Below are positions 1 to 11,433 of a stretch of DNA of 64,000 nt, piece after piece. Source of the DNA: Prinsepia uniflora. Its lineage: Eukaryota > Streptophyta > Magnoliopsida > Rosales > Rosaceae. The DNA is taken from contig CM064863.1 in the NCBI GenBank assembly GCA_032719365.1, forward strand, positions 23,197,137 to 23,261,136, in the 5' to 3' direction. The notes below the pieces were generated by a model, which had not been told where the DNA came from, searched no databases, and worked only from the letters and a program-made list of their open reading frames with translations. How positions within the stretch are numbered: the first letter of the stretch is position 1; every line of letters starts with the position of its first letter. A program made the translations under genes and the position numbers.

Positions 1-243
1 TTACTAAAGGGTGTGAATGATGCTTAGTTCATCAACAAAACAACTTTGGCTTAAATAGCCATTACAACTGGAATTCAAAGCTAAAACAAACCACTTCTCC
101 ATGTCCCTAATATTGTTGCAACTAAACAAAGGACTTTGTCACAAACTTGACCTAAACAACTCCTAGCATATACAAACTACTAACTCCTGAAAAATAGGAG
201 CTTATTCAATTCAAACTAACTTGCATCACTCGTGACTCTAACA
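1..243 (-). repeat. 3' LTR of the outer Copia (partial, truncated by window start)
   Basis: This matches 9171-9413 with about 8% substitutions and small indels. It ends in CTAACA at 243, directly beside a polypurine tract in element orientation. Confidence 0.9.
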
Positions 244-256
244 AATCCTCCCCTAA
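244..256 (-). other. Polypurine tract of the outer Copia
   Basis: On the minus strand this reads as an A/G-rich run (AGGGGAGGATT) immediately before the LTR TG. It is the expected site for plus-strand DNA priming. Confidence 0.75.
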
Positions 257-374
257 ACTGCACTTACTGAAAGTAGGTCAGTTTACATACTTCATGCTCT
301 AAACACCCACCAGATCACGCATCTACAAGAATGACTCTTACTTTAATGGCTTTGTCACGATGGCCACCACTTGT

Positions 375-1603
375 TCACTTAGTACCACAATGAACTAACT
401 CCACAACACCCTCCTTAACAAGATCACGTAAGAAATGAAATCTTACATCAATATGTTTAGTTACTCCATGGAGGACTAGATTTTTGGATAATTTGAAAGA
501 TGAGCTATTATCACAAAAAATCTTAACACACTTACATGAAGAGAAACCGAGACTGCTAAGCACTCTTTTCATCCAGAAACTTTGGCAAGCACAAGCAGCA
601 TCTGCAACATACTCTGTTTCGATGGTGGAAAGAGTCACCACAGATTGCATTCTTGAACTCCATGCTACTACACAACCATTTAGAAGAAACACATACCCAT
701 AAGTACTTTTTCTATCTTCTATATCACCAACATAGTCATTGTTGATATAGGCTTTAAGACCATCTTCAAAACCTTTCGCATAAAGCACTCCCCAGTTTTC
801 AGCACCTTTTCCATAAAGCACTCCCAAGTTCAGTCCCATTTACATACCCAAGAACCCACTTTGCTGCTACCATATGAGATGCTTTCGGGTCTGCAAGAAC
901 CTACTTATAAGGAAAACAACAAACATAATGTATGGTCTAATAGATGTTAGACTAGCTACTTGAAAAAATTTGAATCCATATTGGTTTCTCCAGTCTTCCA
1001 CCAATTTTGTGCCCTGTACAAAACGATTTTTCACGGGATTGCAGCTCCCTATTCCAAACCTCTCTAAAACTTCCCCATCATACTTCCTTTGGTACAAGTG
1101 TATCCATTTGCAACTCTGCTGAACCTCAACTCTTAGGAAGTATTTCATCTTCCCTAAATCAATCATGTCAAATTCTAGCTTCATCGACTCTTGAAACTTC
1201 TCACATAGCTCCACATCATTCCCTGTATAAATTAAATCATCCACATAGAGGCTAATAATTAAGAATCTACCTCCAACTCCATTTTTTAGGAACAATGTGT
1301 ACTGCATTTCTCAAACCCCTCCTTCATGAAGTACCCTTCGATTCTACTAAACCAGGCTCTTGGAGCCTGTTTCAAACCGTAGAGGGCTTTCTTAAGTTTC
1401 AGGACTTTATGCTATTTTCCTTTACGAACATAGCCTTCTGGATGCTCCCCGTACACTGACTCCTTCAATTCTCCATGAATAAAAAGCACTATGGATGTCT
1501 AACTGAAAAGAAAATCCACCCTTTCTGCCCAGCTAGAGCCATGATTAATCTGATGGTGTCCCAACGAGCCACATGTGCAAAAACTTCATTGTAGTCAACC
1601 CTA
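375..1603 (-). pseudogene. RT C-terminal part and RNase H of the outer Copia (broken)
   Basis: The RNase H part (375-839) carries the family's DRKSTYGYVF and STIETEY blocks and a CDN motif. The RT part (867-1307) holds the catalytic YVDDLIYTG box. Further right, 1310-1603 still encodes recognisable RT (ALYGLKQAPRAW-like) but with stops and frame changes. The RT domain continues on the other side of the nested element at 6410. No intact reading frame remains. Confidence 0.85.
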
Positions 1604-1863
1604 TGTAAAGTATGAATAATACTTGTGGTTTTAATTGATTTACTGAGTATACAGAGAAGCCTATTTATACAAGTGGAATTAGAGTCCTATCTAGGATAGA
1701 AAAGTAGAGTCCTAACTAGGAAAGGCAAATAGAGATTAACTAGGAAGTAATTACAAGAGGAAGGAATCAAAGAGGATTCCTGGATACAGCAGATCACTTA
1801 GAGATGACTGTGATCTCTTGGGATCGGCTGGGATCCTGTATAGGATCCGTAGGACCCTTAATA
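1604..1863 (-). repeat. 3' LTR of nested Copia
   Basis: About 99% identical to 6146-6404. The inner edge is followed by a G-rich tract in element orientation (1864-1873), the likely PPT. Confidence 0.93.
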
Positions 1864-3453
1864 CGCCCCCGCAAGACGGTGGAGCCGTCGGCGACACCGA
1901 TCTTGGATCGTAGGAGCTGAAAGCAAGGTCTGGGAAGGGCCTTGGTGAGGGCGTCAGCCAGCTGATCGTCGTTGGAGATGTGAGAGACTTGGAGGAGACC
2001 ACGGCTGACCTGATCCCTGACAAAGTTGTAGTCAATGGCAACATGCTTCATGCGGGAATGAAGTGTGGGGTTGGAGCAGTAGAAGGTGGTACCAATATTA
2101 TCACACGAGATGCTGGGCGGACGGGGGATGGAAAGGCCCAGTTCACGAAGAAGAGACTGCACCCAGAGAAGTTCAGTAGTCGTGGAAGCAACAGCACGGT
2201 ACTCGGCCTCAGTGGAGGATCGGGAAACTGCCCGTTGTTTGCGAGAGCTCCAAGAAATCAGGTTGCCACCTAAGTAGACGAGATAGGCCGTGGTGGACTT
2301 ACGGTCGTCTGGATCACCAGCCCAGTCTGCATCAGAGAAGGCATGAAGAGTGTGGAAGGAATGAGCAACCGCATGAAGGTGACTGGCGGTGTGGCGGTGG
2401 AGATGGAGTCCATAAGTGAGGGTACCCTTCAAGTACCGTAGGACCCGCTTGAGTGCTTGCCAATGCTGGTCAGTGGGGGCATGCATGAACTGAGAGAGTT
2501 TATTCACAGCATAGGACACAGCAGAGGGGTGGGGGGGAACCATCTCGAAGCTGTAGTGTAGGGAAAACAGCCAGAGGGGTGGCCACGGGTTTGACACCAT
2601 CCATACGGGCCAGGGTGAGAAGGTCGTGAATGTACTTGTGCTGGGACAGGAACAGGCCGGAGGCAGTAGGGAGGACCTCAACACCAAGGAAGTAGTGAAG
2701 TGATCCTAGGTCCTTGACAGAAAACCGGGCGGCCAAAGTGTGAATGAAGGTGGAGATGAGCGCAGGGCTGGTTCCTGTCACAATGAGATCATCAACATAA
2801 ACTAGAAAATACAGCACATGAGGACCCTTGCGGAGTATAAAAAGGGAGGCATCAGACTGAGTGTTAACAAAGCCATGAGAGTGGAGAAAAGTAGTGAGCT
2901 CCTGGTACCAGGCCCGAGGGGCTTGTTTGAGACCATAGATGGCCTTGCGCAGCTTGCAAACATATGTGGGATGCTGGGGATCAACAAAGCCGGCGGGCTG
3001 AGCCATATGAACATCGTCATGGAGAGTGCCTTGGAGGAAGGCATTGTTGACGTCCAATTGGCGGAGGGGCCAGCCATGAGTGACAGCCATGTGGAGGACA
3101 GTCCGAATGGTGGTAGGTTTGACCACCGGGCTGAATGTGGCAGTGAAGTCCACGCCAGGACGCTGGTGGTAGCCTTTAGCAACTAGCCTCGCCTTGTAAC
3201 GGTCAACAGCACCCGTAGGAATGCGCTTGATTCTGAACACCCACTTATTACCAACAATATTCTGGGAGGGGTGAGGAGGCACCAAGTCCCAAGTACCATT
3301 CTGAATAAGAGCATTGAGCTCATGGGACATGGCCTGACGCCACTGAGGATCTTTGGCAGCTTGGGACACACACGTTGGCTCGACCAAGGGGGGGGGGAGG
3401 GAACCGGGTAGTGGCTGTGAGGGCATAGGAGGGAACAGGGGGGGACAGTACAT
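1794..3453 (-). pseudogene. Reverse transcriptase and RNase H of nested Copia (frameshifted)
   Basis: The segment 2500-3453 reads as RT: KARLVAKGYHQ, LDVNNAFLQG, YGLKQAPRAW and the catalytic YVDD box are present. The segment 1794-2687, in another frame, reads as RNase H with DADWAGDPDDRKST, STEAEYRAVA and a CDN block, and a typical C-terminal ADALTKALPR. Between them the connecting RT thumb segment is missing and the frame shifts near 2500-2690, which fits a small deletion. The reading frame ends inside the LTR, as is usual for Copia. Confidence 0.85.
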
Positions 3454-3472
3454 GTTTGGGTGCGGGTGAGCA

Positions 3473-4822
3473 TCAGATGAGTGCGGGTGGGGGGAGGGGG
3501 AGGGGGAGAGGATGGGGTGATGAGGGCAGGGGGTCTAGGGGGCCGCCGGGAGTAGGTGCGGAGAGGGGGAGGTTCAGTGGTGAGAGGCAAGGCAGCAGGG
3601 GCTGGGTCGGGCAGAGGGGAGCAGCCAGAAGCAGGTGGAGCCGAGGCAGGCAGGGGCAAGACCTGAGTCGGGGAAGGTCCAGCCTCAAGAGCGTGCAAGG
3701 ACGGTGTGTCGAGGGATGCCAGTGCAGGGGGAGGAGCAGCGGTGGACGGAGCAAAGGATAGCGAGGAGACCAGGGGAAGGGTAGAGAGCCAAGAGTCAAA
3801 GGTGGCCGAGGTGATGGAGAGAGAGGAGGGGCTGGGATTGTGACCAGGAAAGCTGGACTCATCAAACTGAACATGACGGGAGATGTACAGGCGGTTAGTG
3901 CTGGTGTCAAGGCAGAGGTAGGCACTCTGTTGAAGAGAGTAGCCAAGAAAGAAACAGGGGGTAGACCGGGGGTGCAGTTTGGAGGGTGCATAAGGGCGAA
4001 GCCAGGGAAAGCATAGGCAACCAAAGGTGCGAAGGCGAGAATAGTTGGGAGGCTGATGAAAGAGAGCAGTGTAAGGGGATTGATTATGGAGAATGGTGGT
4101 GGGGAGTCGGTTGATAAGATAAACCGCAGCTCGAAAGGCATAAGACCAATAGGACTAAGGAAGATGGGCAGTGTGAAGTAGGGTGAGACCGGTTTCAACA
4201 ATGTGACGGTGTCGCCGTTCAGCGACACCATTGTGCTGAGGGGTGTGAGGGGGGTGAGGTAATGGTTTATGCCGTGAGTAGCAAGATAGGGCTTGAGTTT
4301 GACGAATTCCCCACCGCCATTGGTGTAGAGAGAGGCAATGGGCTGGTTAAAGAATTTTTCAACCAGGACTTTGAAATCAATGAAAGTGGAATAGACATCA
4401 GATTTTTTGCGTAGGGGATAAAGCCAGGAGTATTTAGTGAAGTGATCAATGAACAAAACATAATAGGAAAAGCCATCAATGGAAATAGAGGGAGCAGGCC
4501 CCCAGACATCAGTGTAAATTAACTGAAGGGGCCGAGAGCTGTGTAATGAAGAGACGCCAAATGGAAGTTTATGACTTTTATTGCATAGGCAGGAATTACA
4601 TAGAGTAGAAGACAAATGGGGAGAAATAGAGACATTGGATTGATGAAGAACAGTTTGAAGAACTTTAAAATGGGGATGACCTAGACGACGATGCCAAAGA
4701 TTAGGGGAAACAACCACGCCCACCAAAGCATGAGGTTGGGAAGGGAGGGAGGAGGACCATTCGTACACACCGTCCTTACTCGGGCCTTGAAGGAGAACCG
4801 CCCCCGTGCTGAGATCCTTCAC
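3473..4822 (-). pseudogene. Integrase region of nested Copia with substituted catalytic residue
   Basis: The start of this segment has the HHCC zinc domain (LWHRRLGH then CNSCLCNKSH), followed by the catalytic core: TDVWGP with the first Asp, then TNGGGEF where the family has an Asp before GGGEF. That Asp is Asn here. After this point the frame is lost before the catalytic Glu, and the rest is a proline-rich out-of-frame translation. The enzyme cannot be active. The Asp-to-Asn change is read directly; the family comparison is general knowledge of Copia integrases. Confidence 0.8.
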
Positions 4823-4861
4823 AAGAAAAGAATGAGGAAAGAATTCAATAGAGATGTTATT

Positions 4862-6074
4862 TTACTGAGTAAATTTAGATATGGAAATAAGATTGCGAGA
4901 CATAGAGGGAGCACAGAGAACATTGTGAAGGGAAAGGGGGTTGGAGGGAGAGGAAGGTAACGGGAAAGAGCCAGTGTGAGTGATACCGAGTCCCTTACCA
5001 TTCCCGATGATGATTTCATCAGGGTCGTGATATTGAGTGGCGTCAGATAGGTGTTGAGGGCTGGAGGCAACATGGTGAGAGGAACCGGAGTCTAGAAGCC
5101 AGCTGGAGGAGCCTGCCTGAGTTGCAGAATTGGCGACAGGGGGCGCGGCAGAGGAGTGCTGAAGCTGCCGGGCATCGTTTGGCGCTATGGCCCTGGGTTC
5201 CACACCATTGACAGAAACCGCGATAGCCACTGCCGGGTTGTTGCGGCTTGCGGTGGTAATCAGAGGAGGAGGAGTGGGAACGAGAGCCATTGGAGCGGGA
5301 GCCATCAGAAGGCTGAGAGGTAGAGCGATGTCCAAAGGAACCGCGATTGTGGCGGAAGGCAGGGGAGTTGCGGTTTGAGTGAGCGGGGTTGGCAGTGATG
5401 GGTGGGGAGGGAGTTGGGGGAAGCTCACGGTGGGTGGCAGCTTCATGCTAAACCAGCATATCGTGAAGATTCTCAAACGTGACAGGAGTGTCACGAGAGC
5501 GGACAGCGGCAACAATTTCACGAAATTCATGACCAACGCGGTTGAGGACGTGAAGGAGAAGGTCATCGTCCTTGAGAGGAGCATCAATTGCGGCGATTTC
5601 ATCAGAGAGGATGCGGACCTCTTGGAGGTACTCGGACACAGGCCTGGACTCACAACAGAGCAGGGTAAGGCGTTCTTTGAGGCTGAGAACCCGGGCTCGA
5701 GCGGTGCTGGCAAACAGGCGAGTGAGGCGGTCCCAGGCTGCGGCAGAGGTTTTGGCGGCAGCAATCAAGGTGATGACCTGCGGGGAGATAGAGGCCAGGA
5801 TGGCACTGAGGAGTAGCTGATCCTGGCGAACCCAAAAGGTGCGAAGTGCAGGGTTCGAGGTTGGAGGGCAGGGGAAGGTTCCGTCAACAAACCCCATAAG
5901 GTCATAGCCAAGGAGGATGGCGTTGAACTGGGCACGCCATGGAAAGTAGTTTGTGGAGGTGAGCTTCAGGGGAAGCTGGGCCAAGGCATTGATGGTGATG
6001 AGTGCGGAAAGAGGGGGAGCAGTTTCAGAAGAGGGAGGATCGATGATGACAGAGGAGTTGGGTGGGGCAGCCAT
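4862..6074 (-). pseudogene. Gag, CCHC knuckle and protease of nested Copia (frameshifted)
   Basis: Gag starts at 6074 (MAAPPNSS...), 71 bp inside the 5' LTR, and has the capsid block with YFPWRAQF and MGFVDGT. The same frame carries a CCHC knuckle (CQWCGTQGHSAKRC, about 5171-5212). The protease motif WLLDSGSSHH lies in a different frame within 4862-5764, so at least one frameshift separates gag from protease. Confidence 0.82.
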
Positions 6075-6130
6075 GGCGGAAATAGAGGGGAAAAAAAAGC
6101 TAAGGGAGTCGAGATACTCGTGAGAGCGTT

Positions 6131-6145
6131 AGAGCTCTGATACCA
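6131..6145 (-). other. Primer binding site of nested Copia (initiator tRNA-Met type)
   Basis: On the minus strand it reads TGGTATCAGAGC, directly after the LTR end. Confidence 0.9.
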
Positions 6146-6404
6146 TGTAAAGTATGAATAATACTTGTGGTTTTAATTGATTTACTGAGTATACAGAGAA
6201 GCCTATTTATACAAGTGGAATTAGAGTCCTATCTAGGATAGAAAAGTAGAGTCCTAACTAGGAAAGGCAAATAGAGATTAACTAGGAAGTAATTACAAGA
6301 GGAAGGAATCAAGAGGATTCCTGGATACAGCAGATCACTTAGAGATGACTGTGATCTCTTGGGATCAGCTGGGATCTTGTATAGGATCCGTAGGACCCTT
6401 AATA
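6146..6404 (-). repeat. 5' LTR of nested Copia
   Basis: About 99% identical to 1604-1863. Flanked by the TSD copy CCCTA at 6405-6409. Confidence 0.93.
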
Positions 6405-6409
6405 CCCTA

Positions 6410-7017
6410 TACCTCTAAGCATAACCCTTGACCACCAGTCGTGCTTTCTACTTATTTACCTCTCCATTTTCATTCAAATTCGTATTAAAAACCCATTTTA
6501 CACCAATTTTCTTCATTCCTTTCGACATGCTTAGAAGTTCCCATGTCTTATTCCTTTCTATAGCCTTTATTTCCAAATCCATCGTTTTCCTCCATTTTTT
6601 TCTTTTCACTGCTTCATCAAAACATGTCGGATCATCATGCACCATAAAGCAACCCAAGTTTGACTCCTCGGAGAGACCAGCTCCACTAACATAGTCTTCC
6701 ATCCATCCCGGTGCTCTTCTAACTCTCTCCTCTTGTGTAGCAATATCATCTTCTACTTCCAACTCTCTTGTACCCAAGCCAATTATTTCTACTTGTTCTT
6801 CCGCATCTTTAACTTAGTCTTCCTCATCATAGTCACTAATCTCCCCATTATCACTATCTACCCAAGTAAAGACATCATGCCTCATATCCTCATCACTCTT
6901 CTCCCAATTCCAGCTCGTATTCTCCTCAATCATAACATCCCTACTAACAATCACCTTCTTAGTTATAGGATCATAAAGCTGATAGGACTTTGATCCTTCA
7001 CTAACACCAACAAACAC
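6410..7017 (-). pseudogene. N-terminal RT region and linker of the outer Copia
   Basis: The segment 6448-6777 has the RT entry block (IERNKTWELL, GVKWVFNTNLNENG). The following KARLVVKGYA block is present but after a stop. The segment 6814-7017 is the integrase-RT linker (YDPITKKVIVSRDV). RT then resumes at 1603 on the far side of the nested insertion. Confidence 0.85.
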
Positions 7018-7191
7018 ACATATATGGCTCTTCTCATCTAACTTTACTCTCTTCTTTTCAGGAACATGTACATTAGCAATACACCCAAAAACCCTAAAGT
7101 ATTCAACATTAGGTTTTTCTCCACTTCAACACTCTTTAGGAGTCTTTCCTTTCACTGCCACAATTAGACTCCTATTCAACACATGTAATCC

Positions 7192-7979
7192 CTATTGAAC
7201 TACTTCTAGCCAAAAGAGTTTAGGCATCACCTTCTCTGAAAGTAAGCATCGAACCATGTTTAATATAGTTCGATTCTTACGTTCCGCCACTCCATTATGT
7301 TGAGGATCATAGGTAGCAGTAAGTTTCCTCTTAATGCCATGATCCACACAAAACACATTAAACTCTTTTGAAGTGAACTTACCTCCCATATACATCCTCA
7401 AACAACATATATCACACCCTGACTCCTTTTCAACAAGACTTTTGAACACTTTGAACATAGAAAAGGTTTCACTCTTCTCATATTTTCTACTGAAATCATC
7501 AATAACACACAACAAGTACCTCTTTAAGTCATTTGAAGTTGGAGTGATTGGACCACACAAATCAGCATGAACTAACTGAAATCTCTTTGAAGCCCCCCAC
7601 TGACTCTTCTTTGGTATGGCTTCTCGGTGTTGTTTTTCATATTGTTCGCGGCTTTGAGTTGAGGAAGTCCTTTCACAAGTTGCTTGGTCTCTAAGACTTT
7701 GAGGCTCTTATTGCTCGCATGACAATACCGCCAATGCCACAAGTCTGATAAGTCATCTTCAGTTGCTATTAAACACTTTGCAGGTTGAGAGATCACAGTG
7801 GTTAGTAGAACAAACATCCTATTAGCTGCCATTAAAGTTTGCATAATAAGGCCTCTCATTGGATGATATATTCTACAAGCCCCATCTTTTATAACAATAC
7901 TAAGGCCCTGCTCTTGAAGTTGACTTATGCTCGGTAAATTATTCTTGAGATTAGGAATGTAAAACACATATCTTACCAT
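7192..7979 (-). pseudogene. Integrase region of the outer Copia
   Basis: The segment 7572-7979 is the GAG-pre-integrase part (YIPNLKNNLPSISQL and an H-type LWHWRYCHASN). The segment 7192-7560 is the catalytic core with CGPITPTSNDLKRYLL, GGKFTSKEF and GVAERKNRTI. The two lie in different frames, and the CxxC half of the zinc domain appears to be lost at the frameshift near 7600. Confidence 0.85.
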
Positions 7980-8988
7980 TTAAGTTAAACCTTCAATCTC
8001 AAGCTTGATGCTCCATTTTCCCATCATCATTATCCTTGCATCGTTGCCCAATTTCACTGAGTTTCTAAACTACTCATCCATCTCCACGAACCAATCCTTG
8101 TTCCCTATCATGTGGTTAGAGCAGCCTGAGTCTAGGAACCAAACACCTTATCTCTTTGCATTCTTGTTCCCAACATAAGCCATCAGTAGAAGCTCTTCCT
8201 CCTCATCCAACTCAGCATAATTGGTATCCTTCTCCCAACTAGGGCACTCATTTCGAAAATGCCCTAGTTTATAGCATTTGTAACACTCTATTGTTGCCCT
8301 ATTGAAGCTTTGTCTTCCTCTTCCACGTCCACCTCTCACAGATCCTCGTCCCCTTCCTCTTCTTGCTTTATCCTCATGAGTGATCTTGAAGACTTGCACG
8401 TCTTCACCTTAACCCTTCATTCTTTTCTCATGCACAAGGAGGCTGCTCTGAAGCTCATCAATGGTCAACGTAGTCATGTTGTTGGACTCCTCAATCGAAC
8501 ATACTACATAGTTGACCTTTGAAACCATTGATCGAAGAATATTTTGAATGATCATTGTTTCACTTATATTCTCTCCATGAGCCTTCATTTTGTTGGCTAT
8601 GGATAAAACACGAGCAAAGTAAGTTTTCATCAATTCTTCTTCATTCATACGAAGAACCTCAAAATTACAACATAACGACTGCAGATATGCCCTCTTAACC
8701 CTTGTTGAGCCCTGGAATTTTTTGCTTCATAGAACCCTAGATTGCCTTTGAGGAGTTTCTATCAAGAATGGTCTCAAGCAGATCTCTTTCAATTGCTTGA
8801 TAGAGAAGTTTTTTTGCCTTCAAGTCCTTCAGCTTGTTTTCTTCGTACGCCTTGTGTTGAGTGTTGGTGAGTTGAGCTTTTTCTGCCACCATTGAGGAGA
8901 AAGATCTTCCTTCCCCTGCTACATCCACCATGACTCCATGATCTACAACATTCCAATACTCCTTAGAACGAAGTAGGTTCTCCATCAA
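7980..8988 (-). pseudogene. Gag, CCHC knuckle and protease of the outer Copia
   Basis: The segment 8409-8988 has the capsid block ending in TIDELQSSLLVHEKRM, typical of Tnt1-like elements. The segment 8148-8399 has an RG-rich stretch and a knuckle CYKCYKLGHFRNEC (C-x2-C-x4-H-x4-C). Just left of this, about 8090-8140, the protease motif LDSGCSNHM is readable between stop codons. Confidence 0.85.
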
Positions 8989-9117
8989 CTCAGCTCAATG
9001 ATCATAGTGCCCAACAAACTTAGGCACATAGTTGGTGCTGCTCCCTTTTGACATTTTCAAGAAAATACTCTCAATCTCTCTTTTTGCTCTCTTACTCACA
9101 ATCAGGCCCCGTTAAGG

Positions 9118-9130
9118 GCTCTGATACCAA
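9118..9130 (-). other. Primer binding site of the outer Copia (initiator tRNA-Met type)
   Basis: The minus strand reads TTGGTATCAGAGC next to the 5' LTR. Confidence 0.85.
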
Positions 9131-9131
9131 T

Positions 9132-9413
9132 TGTTGAAGTATCAAAGACTCTAGCTTTACTAGCTTTACTAAACTGCAAAGGCTGTGAATGATGCTTAAT
9201 TCATTAACAAAACAACTTTGGCTTAAATAGCTATTACAACTGGAATTCAAAGCTGAAACAAACCACTTCTCCATATCCCTAAGATTGTGGTAACTAAACA
9301 AAGAACTCTGTCACAAACTTGACCTAAATTGACCCTAACAGAAACAAACTACTAACTCCTGAAAAATAGGAGCTTATTCAATTCAAACTAACTTGCATCA
9401 CTCATGACTAACA
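9132..9413 (-). repeat. 5' LTR of the outer Copia (282 bp)
   Basis: TG...CA ends, about 8% diverged from the partial LTR at 1-243. Confidence 0.9.
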
Positions 9414-10776
9414 AAAATATGACAATTAATCTTATAGCCCTGCTATTTTTTAACCATACATGCTTATTGTTATTTTCTTGTGTAATGCGCGATGATAATT
9501 ATAATCCTATTTTATAATTAAACTTAAAATACTTTTATAATTAAACTTAACATTAGAACTGGTTTTTTTCCCTTAGGAACTAAGAATGAAATTCATGTTG
9601 TATGTAATTTAACGGTAGGGTATACGGAGTTTTAACGAGGGAATGAGGCATTTAGGTAAGAGTGTGGTGGAAGAGCCTATGACTCTAAATTCTGAATTAT
9701 GAACGATTAAACTAATCTTCATAATGAATATTTTTCAAATTTGAAATTATCCTAAATTACTTGAAATTGCATTAAAATACGAAGATGTATCTTCTACACT
9801 AAAACTTAATCAATTTAATGGAAGTTAAAAAAGAGACATAAATATATTAAATAAGTAAAAAGCACTAGAGGGTGGCCATTTTGGCCAGTGACATTGGGTG
9901 GATAATTTGTGGTGGAATAGCCAAACCTTACGGTTCAGGGTTTTAATAATTGTCAAGGCTTTATAATTCGATAGCCCTTACGTACTGTAATTCAAATGTA
10001 AGCATATAAATTAAATTAAAAAAATAAAAAAAAATAAAAAATAATAATAAAATAAAAATAACTGCAATGAGCCACCTTGCTTCAGGGACTTTTAAGTTGA
10101 TAAAATGCTTGGTTGGTAATGGTGGGGGTCTATGTAGGTTTAGCATAAGTGCAACAAGAGTTCTAAGTATTTTAAACCGCTGTTAATTAAGGGCTCAAAA
10201 GTAATTATGCCTCATTTGTATTGTATACTATACCATAATATTTTGTTGTTTCAAGGTTGACAATTCACAATAAGAAACTGATTTTTACACACCATTTTTT
10301 ATTTACAGTTTATCTTTTCGAGAAAAAAAAAACAGAATGAAGTAAGTGAAAAATGGAGTGGAAGATCATCTCCTTTTCACAGTATTAAAACCTGTGGCAG
10401 TAGAGTAGCTGATAGATTAATTAAGTTGGGTAGCTAGCTCTGTAAGAATTTATGATAACTAGTACCCTATTGTTTTTGGACATTGCTCGATATGCATGTC
10501 ACCGTATACATACATATCGGTGGACAAATTTCTAAATCCCTTCTTAATTTGCTCTCTTCCAAATATCACAGCCATACTCGGGGTAATCAGGTAGCGCTTC
10601 TATTAAAGAAAAAAAAATAATGTGTGTATCCAAAATCAGTCTAAACAAATTGAAACACACGCACACATGATTAAAAGTTGAAAAGATTTGCAACTTAATT
10701 TCAATCCTCTAGCTAGTAAACGAAAATAACGAGTTGCGATTCATTAACTTTTAAAGAGCATAAATGAATGTGCTTA
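9414..10776. other. AT-rich spacer, probably intron or 3' side of the KCR2-like gene
   Basis: No exon is recognisable here on either strand. In particular I do not find the second exon of the reductase at 10778-11433. It contains one copy of a dispersed AT-rich repeat (9428-9690) and A-rich tracts near 10010-10060. Confidence 0.6.
9428..9690 (-). repeat. Copy 1 of an uncharacterised AT-rich dispersed repeat
   Basis: The reverse complement of this stretch aligns by eye with 38640-38890. Shared blocks include TTTAAGTTTAATTATAAAAT and CAATTTCATTCTTA-like segments. Identity is roughly 65-75%. No terminal repeats or coding are visible. Confidence 0.55.
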
Positions 10777-10777
10777 C

Positions 10778-11433
10778 GATTTTGTAGCGGCATAGATGGC
10801 GAAAAGAGGATGTGAAGGAAGAAGAATGCCAGCCCCAGAGGCAATATTGACAATGGCGCCTCTCTTCCTCTCAACCATCCCCCGAATAACGGTCATTGTC
10901 ACTCTGCTGGTTCCCTCCACATTCACCTTCACAACATTCATCCACACCTCCTCATCCACCTCATCGAAAAACCTAGCACTCGGATACGTCACGCCCGCGT
11001 TGTTTATCAAAACCCCCACCTCCAACCCTCTGATACCCTCCTCTATCACCCCATTCAATCCGGCCAAGCTGCCGCTGCGGCCGCCGGAGAAGTCGAAAGC
11101 AATGGTTTTTATTTGGGTGTTGGGAGAAGCGGCTAGGATTTCAGCCGAGACGGCTTTCAGCTTGGTGGAGCTGCGGCTGACTAGAACCAAGTTTAGGCCT
11201 TTTTGGGCAAGTTGGTAGGCAAAGGCTTTGCCTATGCCGTCGGTGGCACCGGTGACCAAAGCCCATGAGCCATATTCTTTGAGGTTTTTGGGGGATCTGA
11301 GGAAAGTGATGAAGACCCATTTGGCAAAAGAGAGGGAATGTTTGAGGAGGATGAAGAAGCCAAGAGATGAGAGGAGGAGGAGCCACAAGGGTTGGATTGT
11401 TAACTCATGGACGCATGGAGATGGAGGCGACAT
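10778..11433 (-). CDS. KCR2: 3-ketoacyl-CoA reductase-like, first exon only (KCR2-like, VLCFA elongation)
   Basis: This is a short-chain dehydrogenase of the ER very-long-chain fatty-acid elongase, which reduces 3-ketoacyl-CoA with NADPH. Residues 12-40 form a hydrophobic membrane segment. The cofactor loop TGATDGIGKA, the NNAG block, the serine in NIASGAG (about residue 199) and the active-site YAATK (Tyr214, Lys218) are all present. After residue 218 the sequence reads TC|GTAAGC, a good 5' splice site at 10777-10776, so this is exon 1. The family is normally about 310-320 aa with a second exon of about 100 codons. That exon is not visible before the Copia LTR at 9413. Either the intron runs through the retrotransposons beyond the window, or the gene is truncated. 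The LLKHSL...KWVF N-terminus resembles Arabidopsis KCR2 more than KCR1 (from memory). Confidence 0.82.

Larger units (their letters stand above)
1604..6404 (-). mobile_element. Young nested Copia retrotransposon (Ale/Retrofit-like), TSD CCCTA
   Basis: It has a 260-bp left LTR and a 259-bp right LTR that differ at about two bases and one indel, with an iMet-type PBS at 6131-6145. The 5-bp duplication CCCTA occurs at 1599-1603 and 6405-6409. It lies inside the RT region of the older Copia in the same orientation. Element order on the minus strand is gag, CCHC, protease, integrase, RT, RNase H. The lineage is inferred from the gag and RT style. Despite near-identical LTRs the coding region has several frameshifts. 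The element termini are TA...CA rather than TG...CA in element orientation. Confidence 0.92.
1..9413 (-). mobile_element. Old decayed Copia (Tork/Tnt1-like) LTR retrotransposon, cut by the window edge and by a nested Copia
   Basis: Read on the minus strand the order is 5' LTR (9132-9413), PBS, gag with a CCHC knuckle, protease, integrase, RT, RNase H, PPT, 3' LTR (1-243, start outside the window). That domain order is Copia. The gag and RNase H sections resemble the Tnt1/Tork lineage. Coding is broken by many stops and frameshifts, so it cannot be active. The two LTRs differ by roughly 8% by eye, so the insertion is old. A second Copia element (1604-6404) sits inside its RT region. The base after the 3' TSD position cannot be matched because the left end lies outside the window. 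Confidence 0.9.

Noticed and set aside
5379..5816. 145-codon plus-strand frame, and other plus-strand frames at 3456-3761 and 4691-4960
   Set aside because: Antisense shadows of the GC-rich nested Copia gag and pol on the minus strand.
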